Assembly: GCA_017989885.1 (NCBI GenBank)
Contig: JAGNPA010000102.1
Span: forward strand, 1-6,670
DNA: 6,670 bases
Source: Aquabacterium sp.
Lineage (GTDB): Bacteria > Pseudomonadota > Gammaproteobacteria > Burkholderiales > Burkholderiaceae_C
Direction of reading: 5' to 3'
Made by a program: the position numbers and the translations under genes
Shown here: positions 1 to 5,385 of the stretch, in pieces
Numbering within the stretch: the first letter of the stretch is position 1
Layout of the letters: each line of letters starts with the position of its first letter
Notes under the pieces: generated by a model
What the model was told of the DNA's origin: nothing
The model's database searches: none
What the model saw: only the letters and a program-made list of their open reading frames with translations

Positions 1-663
1 ATTGCCGCCCGTCAGCCATGCGCCGTGCCCACTGACACCATGACTGATCAGCACCCAGGCCATTTGATTTTGATTGACGGTCCCCACTCGCACCGTGAGT
101 CCTGGGCGATGGGTGGGGTCAAGATAGGCGTTCACACCCGGCCCGGGCATCACGTCGTGCCCGGCTGTGCATTGAAAACCTGGCCCGACGGGGGCCACAG
201 GGGCTGCCTCCACCGTGTCGCAATCGGTCATGCTGGCACCTTGGAGGGGCGTCATGCCCGCAGCGCCGTCGTACACGCGATACGATATTTTCCTACCCCA
301 GGCATCCAGGGCGTCGTCCGGACTCAGACCCATTGTGGCCCAGGGAACCGTGCCATCGCGGGACGTGCACAGCGTCGTGGCGGCGTTCGGTGCAGCCGCC
401 CCGGTATCGAGCGCGCCATTGGCCGGACACGGCAGGCGCCCGTGACTGGCTGCAAAGGCATGCAAGGCCAGCCTGATGCGCTGCATCTGCGACTGAGTCT
501 GAACAAAGCGCTCTGTGCGGTCTCCCACCTGAGCGGCCATGCGAATCGCCAGCGTGGCGGATGCAGCCACCAGCAGTGTGGCCACCATCGCCAGCAAAGC
601 CCCCCCCAACTGCCTGAGACGCCGCGCTCGGCAAGAAGTCAGGGGACGGAGGATGGGGTGCAT
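1..663 (-). CDS. Second prepilin-like minor subunit with GspK/PilX-like N-terminus (partial, C-terminus beyond the left edge)
   Basis: The frame starts at ATG 663-661 and stays open for 221 codons to the window edge, so the C-terminus is missing. After a basic leader (CRARRLRQLG) comes GALLAMVATLLVAASATLA at about residues 21-39, a hydrophobic segment of the kind found in GspK, PilX and PilV-type minor (pseudo)pilins. Cleavage after Gly20 or Gly21 is plausible, and Glu at mature position 5 is absent, as in GspK. The body is related to the preceding prepilin: GRLPCPANGAL at 75-85, TVPWATMGL at 105-113, DAWGRKISYRVYDG at 120-133 and AWVLISHG at 202-209. Cysteines are at 11, 79, 99, 148 and 165; the last four would lie outside the membrane and could form disulfides. 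It follows the preceding gene by 22 bases with only a weak GAAAG-type ribosome site. The proposed role, a tip or minor subunit of the filament, is inference. An eight-G tract spans codons 19-22. Confidence 0.83.
   Translation of the reverse strand, partial: MHPILRPLTSCRARRLRQLGGALLAMVATLLVAASATLAIRMAAQVGDRTERFVQTQSQMQRIRLALHAFAASHGRLPCPANGALDTGAAAPNAATTLCTSRDGTVPWATMGLSPDDALDAWGRKISYRVYDGAAGMTPLQGASMTDCDTVEAAPVAPVGPGFQCTAGHDVMPGPGVNAYLDPTHRPGLTVRVGTVNQNQMAWVLISHGVSGHGAWLTGGN
600..607 (-). repeat. Eight-G homopolymer tract at the prepilin cleavage region
   Basis: The plus strand shows eight C in a row, read as eight G in codons 19-22 (Leu-Gly-Gly-Ala) of the second prepilin-like gene. It is the longest single-base run I saw in the window. 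It falls exactly where a prepilin peptidase would cut. A change of one base would replace everything after about residue 21 and end the protein roughly 110-125 residues from the start. Confidence 0.9.
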
Positions 664-685
664 GGCGTTGCTTTCAACAAGCAGC

Positions 686-1573
686 TCAAGGGGCCTGGCG
701 AGGGCCCAGATTGGCCCCCTGCACGACCGACATCACCGTTGGCCGAAGCACGATGTCATCAAAATAGGCAGCCGGGTTTTCGGCGTAATTGGCCTCGATG
801 TAGAAATCTGTGGGGGTGGCGGTACGGGGTGCCAAGCCGTTGAAGTTGATATTTTCCAATGGGCCTGGGCCCGGCCCGTTGGCGGTGCCAAGGTACACGC
901 CATCGGCAGAGAAGCCCCCCACCCTGTTGGCACCGTGGCTGATCAGCACGTAGGCGGCACCCGTCATGCCGGTTCGTGATGCCAATTCTGCGGCCGCGCC
1001 GATGGCGCAAGGGTTGGTCGAGCAGATTCTGAAGCCACTCGCCTGCAAAAAGGTCTGAATCTGTGCGTTCTGTGTGGCGGGGTCCAGGTTGGACATGTTC
1101 ATCCCGTCGGGCCGCGTCAAGGACGATACAGCCACCGCGGCACCAGCCCAGACCCGATAGCTGATCATCGTGTTCCAGGCATCGGTCACGTCGTCCTGAG
1201 CCAGGCCCAGAGTGCGCCAGGGCACCACGCCATTTGTCAGAGCGGCAGCCGTGCACGCAGCGGTGCCGGGGTGAGGTTGCTCCAGTCCTTGTTCGGCGTT
1301 GCCTGCCGGCAGTGCTCCGTTGGCTGGGCAAGGCAGTCGTCCGTTGACCACCACGAAGCGCACCATCGCTTGTTCCACCGCCTCCAGCGTGGCGCGGGTT
1401 TCCTTGCGGCGACTGTTGTCGAGCATGGTGTTGGTGGCAGGCAGAAACACCGAGGCCAGCAAACCCACGATGAGCAGCACCAACGCCATTTCAACCAAGG
1501 AGAAACCGCGAACCCGCGCAGGAGCCTGCGGCGCCGTGTCTGACGAGGATGGGTCAAATGCGTGGTGGTTCAT
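686..1573 (-). CDS. Prepilin with N-terminal cleavage/methylation signal (minor pilin or pseudopilin)
   Basis: A 295-residue protein with a 23-residue hydrophilic leader ending in RVRG, then FSLVEMALVLLIVGLLASVFL. Cleavage between Gly23 and Phe24 would leave N-terminal Phe with Glu28 at mature position 5, the classic substrate of a PilD/GspO prepilin peptidase. The hydrophobic helix anchors the precursor in the inner membrane and later packs in the filament core. The globular part carries GRLPCPANGAL (78-88), GVVPWRTLGL (115-124), a DAW motif near 131-133 and AYVLISHGAN (207-216); these also occur in the next gene. Cysteines at 82, 107, 184 and 189 could form two disulfides. At about 270 mature residues it is large for a major pilin and fits a minor one better. 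It begins 23 bases after the PilP-like gene; there is no clear Shine-Dalgarno sequence, but no other in-frame ATG would keep the signal. Confidence 0.93.
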   Translation of the reverse strand: MNHHAFDPSSSDTAPQAPARVRGFSLVEMALVLLIVGLLASVFLPATNTMLDNSRRKETRATLEAVEQAMVRFVVVNGRLPCPANGALPAGNAEQGLEQPHPGTAACTAAALTNGVVPWRTLGLAQDDVTDAWNTMISYRVWAGAAVAVSSLTRPDGMNMSNLDPATQNAQIQTFLQASGFRICSTNPCAIGAAAELASRTGMTGAAYVLISHGANRVGGFSADGVYLGTANGPGPGPLENINFNGLAPRTATPTDFYIEANYAENPAAYFDDIVLRPTVMSVVQGANLGPRQAP

Positions 1574-1596
1574 GGTTCAAGCCAGCGAAGAAAAGA

Positions 1597-2097
1597 TCAC
1601 TGCGGCGCCAACTTCTGGCGAACGGTGCCAGCGGGAACCACATCTTGCGGCATCTCGCCCGCTTCAGTCGCTCGCTGACCGGGACGCAGCACGATGTCAG
1701 CCTTGCCCGCACGACGCAGGTGTACCACGTCAGGGCCGATGTGCACGGTGCGGCCTCCGGCATGGCTCTCGCCCTGGCGCAGCATCTGCCCATTGATCCA
1801 GGCCGTGGCACCCTTGCGCCCCTGGGCCACGCCTTCCAGGCTATAGCTCAGGACCAACGGTACAGCGACTGCTGGCGCACCGGCAGGCGCGGCCTCGTCA
1901 CCCGATGCGCGTCTGCGGGCCTCGATGCGGGCGCGCTCGTCCGCTTGGTAAAAAACGCGTGGCCACAGACGGGCTGTCGCCGGGTCATTGAGGGAAGGCG
2001 CGGTTTGTGCGGCCACGCCCTGCCCAGCTGCCGCGACGCAACTTACCAGTACCGCCAGCAGGCGAACAGGGAGGGCAGTCGTGAAAGCATGTGGCAT
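1597..2097 (-). CDS. PilP/GspC/MshK-like periplasmic protein of the filament alignment complex
   Basis: A 166-residue exported protein. Residues 1-30 form a signal sequence (LLAVLVSCVAAAGQGVAA) that could be cut after VAA at 30 by signal peptidase I. Alternatively LVSC at 17-20 fits a lipobox, which would make it a lipoprotein like PilP. After a proline/alanine-rich linker (about 66-80) comes a small beta-rich part with LEGVAQGRKGATAWINGQ (88-105) and IGPDVVHLRRAGK (120-132), which resembles the PilP/GspC homology-region fold that meets the secretin. The similarity is judged by eye. The ATG at 2097 was chosen because it lies 16 bases after the previous stop, has a weak AGG site six bases upstream and gives a compact signal sequence. 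An in-frame ATG at 2127 would overlap the previous gene by 14 bases and lengthen the leader by ten residues. Position after the PilO-like gene supports the role. Confidence 0.75.
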   Translation of the reverse strand: MPHAFTTALPVRLLAVLVSCVAAAGQGVAAQTAPSLNDPATARLWPRVFYQADERARIEARRRASGDEAAPAGAPAVAVPLVLSYSLEGVAQGRKGATAWINGQMLRQGESHAGGRTVHIGPDVVHLRRAGKADIVLRPGQRATEAGEMPQDVVPAGTVRQKLAPQ

Positions 2098-2113
2098 GGC
2101 GAACCTGTGTGGC

Positions 2114-2719
2114 CTACTCAGCGGCATTGTTATCAGCTGTCGGGGTGGGGTCGATGTGCAGGAAGTTGACACGGCACTGGGCTGTGAGGCCATCTGGGTT
2201 GGGCTGAGCAAACAGGCAGGCCGCCATCCGTGTCACCAGAGCATGGCGGGCCTGCAGTTGCTGAATCAGCCTCAGCGCCTCGAGTTCGTGAACCTGTGTC
2301 ATTTGAATTTCAAGCACATGCCGCTGCACGCTCGCCTGCGCCAGTTCGGCCTGCGGTAGCTCGACAGGCTCGGGCACAGCCAGCGAAAAACTGACCTGGT
2401 CCTTCAGGTCCAACTCGTTGGCTGTGCGCAGCAGGTCTTCGACCCAGATGGCGCGCGGCTCACCACCCACCAGACCGGCCGCAACCAGTTGCTTGTAGCG
2501 GGGCCAATGGGTTTGCACATCGGATTGCTCTAGGCGTGCCTCATCAAGCTGCGCCTGCGCCGTCTGCAGGCTCGCCTCGGCCTGCAGCCAACCCGGCGAT
2601 AAGAAGTACTTCACTCCCCACAAGGATGCCGACACCAGCACCAAGCCAATCACCACCTTTGCCAACAGCATCACGGTGGGCCTGACGAGCGGAAAAACCA
2701 CGGGCCAGAACTGATTCAT
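2114..2719 (-). CDS. PilO/GspM-like inner-membrane alignment protein
   Basis: A 201-residue protein with a short cytoplasmic start, one membrane span at about residues 17-39, a likely coiled coil (about 45-70, rich in Ala, Gln and Glu) and a small periplasmic domain. This is the architecture of PilO and GspM, which pair with PilN or GspL. The stretch YKQLVAAGLVGGEPRAIW (75-92), leading into VEDLLRTANELDL, looks like a conserved region of PilO-like proteins in betaproteobacterial pilus operons; this is from memory, not a search. Cys168 and Cys182 could form a periplasmic disulfide. The start codon overlaps the previous stop as ATGA (2716-2719) and has a strong ribosome site six bases upstream, which fixes this start. 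A longer reading from 2953 would run far into the previous gene and place the span abnormally late. No motif proves function; the assignment rests on topology and gene order. Confidence 0.75.
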   Translation of the reverse strand: MNQFWPVVFPLVRPTVMLLAKVVIGLVLVSASLWGVKYFLSPGWLQAEASLQTAQAQLDEARLEQSDVQTHWPRYKQLVAAGLVGGEPRAIWVEDLLRTANELDLKDQVSFSLAVPEPVELPQAELAQASVQRHVLEIQMTQVHELEALRLIQQLQARHALVTRMAACLFAQPNPDGLTAQCRVNFLHIDPTPTADNNAAE

Positions 2720-4173
2720 GGTGTGCCCTCCGTGGCTGGCGTGCGAGGCACCAGGCACCACCGCCAGTCTGTTGCGGCGCGGTCGATGGCCGAGCCTTGG
2801 CCACCCGTCAACGCCGTGGCACTTTCCTGACGCTCTGGATTCGTCTTCAACTGCCACTGAGGCCATGCCGCCACGGATTTCGCCAAGGCTTCCAGCAAGG
2901 CCTGGCGCTGGCGTGGCAGCAGATCCGAACTGGGGCGAACATCGAACTGCCACTCCGTCTGCAGCGATGTGGATTCAGTCACCACCACCGCGGCCACTTC
3001 GGCTTCGGCATTGGCTTGCAGGTTGACGCAGGCCTGCTCGCGCAGCGCCTGTTCGGTGCGCACCAGTTGTGCCTGTGGATGGCCTTTCATGAGTTGCCCT
3101 AACAGCCACAATTGCTGAACCGGATCAATGCCCTTTTGCAGCTCTTGCTGCTGCACCTCCATCGCCAGGCGCAGCAGCGGCACATTGATGTTGCGCCGGG
3201 CCAGGTCATCACGAATGGTCTGGGCCGACGATGTCATCTGCGCGGCCTGCTGTTGCTGCACACGACTTTGATCAACGCCTTGCAGCAAGGCCTGGCCCTG
3301 CATCACCAAACCCGCAGCCCCCGCCACCGCCACGACACCTGTGAGCAGGCGCAAACCCTGGCGCGTGCGGTGCGCAAGATGGTGGCGACGCAATGCGATG
3401 CTGGCCAGATTGCCGGGAGCGCGTGAACCGGCCAGTGTCATCACCTCGGCCAGCATGCCGTTCGCATGGCGGGGTGCCATCGAGGGCAGCATATTGAGGC
3501 CCAGATCCTGCAGACCCTGACGCAAAGCGGGTGCCGGATCCAACGGCAAGATGGCTGGCCGCACGTCGCGTTCGATGATGCGGTTGTCGGTCAGGTATTT
3601 CAGCGTCTGGCCCACCTCTTGTGCCTGCATGCCGGGGTCATCCGCCAGCAGCAACCGCGAAAACACCGGCACCTGGTCGTGCAGCAGCACCATGCGCATG
3701 CCATAGGGCAGCCCCAGGCACAGCAGCAACCAACTCTGTCCTGACAGCGCAGCCTGTCGCACAGCCCAGTGAGCCATGAGATAGCTCAGGGTCCAGACCC
3801 CTTCGATGGGATGACCTGCCTTGGTCAGCTCATCGAGCTGTCCGGTCAAGGTGGGTGAGGCCACACCCACCGCATGCAGGCCAAACGGGCGTGGCAGCAA
3901 GGGTTGGGCCGACGCCCGCTCCCACGAACCGCGCAAGGCCACATCAGGCAGCAAGGCCTGATACTGGGCCTCAATGAAGCTCTGACGGTCACGCCCGACA
4001 ATGCCCGGCACGCTGATGCGGACATGGTTTTCCTCAACCAGATCAGCCACCACACGCACGCCTATGGGCAGTGATTCGGGCGGCGCCATGGCATCGCCTT
4101 TGCCAGTGAACCATTGCCTCTGCAGGGGGTTGACCAACAGCAGGCCGGATTGTGAAGAGGAAAGCGCAGTCAT
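2716..4173 (-). CDS. GspL-like or PilM-PilN fusion-like single-pass inner-membrane protein
   Basis: A 485-residue protein in three parts. Residues 1 to about 270 are cytoplasmic and include IEGVWTLSYLMAHW (123-136), a beta-rich stretch with VLLHDQVPVFSRLLL (162-176) and QEVGQTLKYL (185-194). This recalls the actin-like domain of PilM or cytoplasmic GspL, but no ATP-binding motif is obvious. A single span follows at about 275-293 after a basic stretch (RRHHLAHRTRQGLR). The rest is periplasmic: a Gln-rich coiled coil (about 299-345) and a C-terminal domain like PilN/GspL. The family probably recruits the ATPase and partners the PilO-like protein. The start at 4173 overlaps the platform gene's stop as ATGA (4170-4173), and no Shine-Dalgarno sequence precedes it, so translation probably depends on coupling. 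An upstream in-frame ATG at 4230 would overlap the platform gene by 61 bases and is less likely. Overall assignment by topology and neighbours; sequence similarity was judged by eye only. Confidence 0.7.
   Translation of the reverse strand: MTALSSSQSGLLLVNPLQRQWFTGKGDAMAPPESLPIGVRVVADLVEENHVRISVPGIVGRDRQSFIEAQYQALLPDVALRGSWERASAQPLLPRPFGLHAVGVASPTLTGQLDELTKAGHPIEGVWTLSYLMAHWAVRQAALSGQSWLLLCLGLPYGMRMVLLHDQVPVFSRLLLADDPGMQAQEVGQTLKYLTDNRIIERDVRPAILPLDPAPALRQGLQDLGLNMLPSMAPRHANGMLAEVMTLAGSRAPGNLASIALRRHHLAHRTRQGLRLLTGVVAVAGAAGLVMQGQALLQGVDQSRVQQQQAAQMTSSAQTIRDDLARRNINVPLLRLAMEVQQQELQKGIDPVQQLWLLGQLMKGHPQAQLVRTEQALREQACVNLQANAEAEVAAVVVTESTSLQTEWQFDVRPSSDLLPRQRQALLEALAKSVAAWPQWQLKTNPERQESATALTGGQGSAIDRAATDWRWCLVPRTPATEGTP
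2726..2731 (-). promoter_or_regulatory. Strong Shine-Dalgarno site for the PilO-like gene
   Basis: GGAGGG on the minus strand lies inside the last codons of the GspL-like gene, six bases before the ATG at 2719. It decides the start of the PilO-like gene. It should let ribosomes enter afresh in addition to coupling through the ATGA overlap. Confidence 0.75.
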
Positions 4174-5369
4174 GCCCGAATCTTGGAAATGGTGTCGTAG
4201 ATGGGGCCCAGAACGGCCAGCATGATCCAACCCAGAATCAGGCCAAGCACCACGGTGAGCACGGGTTCGATGAGTGCCTGAACGCGTTCGATGGACTCTT
4301 CGATGTCGCGCGTGAAGAAGTAGCTCACATTGGCCAACGCCTCATCAAGTGCCCCGGTGGACTCGCCCACACGCAGCATGCGGACCACCAGCGACGGAAA
4401 GAGACTCTCGGCGGCAAAGGCATCGCTGATGGATGTGCCGTTGGCGATGCGCTCGCGGGTGCGAATCAGGGCTTGCTGAACGGGCAGGTTGGTGGTGATC
4501 TTTTCGCAGTAGCTCAAGGCCTCGATCACCGGGATGCCTGTGCGGTACATGAGTGCGAAGCTGTCCGTCATCCGCGCCAGAATGATCTTCTTGATGACCG
4601 GGCCTACGACCGGGATGGCCAACATGGCTTGGTGCAGCTTGAAGCGAAACTGCACGTTGGCCCGCGAGGCCGCCGCCACCCCCAGAATCAATGCAACCGG
4701 GGTGGGCAGGATGAGCCACCAGTAGTTGACGAAGGCGCTAGAGAGCCAGATCAGCATGCGGGTTTGCAGCGGAACCTCTTGCCCCATGTTGCGAATGAAG
4801 CCCACCAGTTGCGGCACGAGGTACACCATCAGGAACACCACCACGCCGGTGATGGTGATGGTGACGAATGCGGGATACATGAGCAGTTTTTTCGTCTGGG
4901 ACGCCAGCTCGGATTGCCACTTCAGCGAACGCACCAGATCGCCCAGCACCTCGGACAGCTGCCCGGTGACTTCGCCCGAGCGCACCAGATGCACCATGAC
5001 GTCGCTGAAAATGCCTGGGTCGGCCGCCATGGCGTCGGCCAGCGTGCTGCCGTTTTGAATGCGGTCGATCAGGCTGGCTGCCACCTGGCGCAACTCCAGA
5101 CTGTCTGCGCCATCGCGAAGGTCCTGCAGCGCACCAATCAGCGGCACACCAGCGCGCAACAGCATCTGCATGTGAAACAGCAGGTTGATGAGCTCGCGCG
5201 TAGGCAGGCTGGCCTGCCGCATGCCACCAGTTCGCGTGGTCGTGAACCGGAGCAACGACAGGCCTGAGGCCGTCAACTGCGCGCGCAGGTCGGCATCGTG
5301 CAGGGCGGTGATCTCGCCCTTCACGATGTTTCCGCCCTCGTTGATGGCGCGGTAGCGGTAGCGCGGCAT
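4170..5369 (-). CDS. GspF/PilC/MshG-family inner-membrane platform protein
   Basis: At 399 residues this has the usual length and layout of the family. An N-terminal cytoplasmic part starts with PRYRYRAINEGGNIVKGEI (2-20). Two copies of the T2SSF helical domain follow at about 63-186 and 266-388, with paired signatures LLRAGVPLIGAL (70-81) and MYRTGIPVIEAL (274-285), and VRSGEVTGQLSEVL (129-142) and LRVGESTGALDEAL (332-345). Membrane spans are at about 166-186, 212-234 and 370-390. The protein sits under the growing filament and transmits ATPase movement to pilin subunits. The start at 5369 lies 14 bases after the ATPase stop and has an AGGGAG ribosome site, so the two are probably translated from one message. 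It shares an ATGA overlap with the next gene. Whether it belongs to a pilus or a secretion system cannot be told from the protein alone. Confidence 0.95.
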   Translation of the reverse strand: MPRYRYRAINEGGNIVKGEITALHDADLRAQLTASGLSLLRFTTTRTGGMRQASLPTRELINLLFHMQMLLRAGVPLIGALQDLRDGADSLELRQVAASLIDRIQNGSTLADAMAADPGIFSDVMVHLVRSGEVTGQLSEVLGDLVRSLKWQSELASQTKKLLMYPAFVTITITGVVVFLMVYLVPQLVGFIRNMGQEVPLQTRMLIWLSSAFVNYWWLILPTPVALILGVAAASRANVQFRFKLHQAMLAIPVVGPVIKKIILARMTDSFALMYRTGIPVIEALSYCEKITTNLPVQQALIRTRERIANGTSISDAFAAESLFPSLVVRMLRVGESTGALDEALANVSYFFTRDIEESIERVQALIEPVLTVVLGLILGWIMLAVLGPIYDTISKIRA

Positions 5370-5379
5370 GGTCGGCGGT

Positions 5380-5385
5380 CTCCCT
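5380..5385 (-). promoter_or_regulatory. Shine-Dalgarno site for the platform gene
   Basis: AGGGAG on the minus strand overlaps the TAG stop codon of the ATPase gene and lies ten bases before the ATG at 5369. It supports that start and tight translational linkage of the two genes. Confidence 0.6.

Noticed and set aside
293..634. 113-codon minus-strand frame starting inside the second prepilin-like gene
   Set aside because: It is an out-of-frame reading of the real gene at 1-663, which has the membrane segment and the motifs shared with its paralogue. It would matter only as the product of slippage at the G tract.
666..680. Small inverted repeat GTTG-AAAG-CAAC between the two prepilin-like genes
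   Set aside because: A stem of four pairs with no following T run is too weak for a terminator and can arise by chance; it may at most slightly affect access to the weak ribosome site.
25..843. 272-codon open frame on the plus strand
   Set aside because: It lies antisense to both prepilin-like genes, has no recognisable domain, and its composition (rich in Arg, His, Gly, Pro) is typical of the shadow of a GC-rich gene.
2719..2953. Longer start for the PilO-like gene (78 extra residues)
   Set aside because: It would overlap the previous gene by over 200 bases, whereas the ATG at 2719 has a strong ribosome site and places the membrane span near the N-terminus.
4173..4230. Longer start for the GspL-like gene (19 extra residues)
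   Set aside because: The extension overlaps the platform gene's conserved end out of frame and looks like shadow sequence; the ATGA overlap at 4170-4173 is the more natural junction.
4887..4892. Run of six T on the plus strand
   Set aside because: It falls inside the platform gene (Lys-Lys codons), with no GC-rich hairpin in a position to make a terminator.
4152..5267. 371-codon open frame on the plus strand
   Set aside because: It is antisense to the clearly identified platform gene, and its His/Gln/Asp-rich translation is what the opposite strand of such a gene gives.
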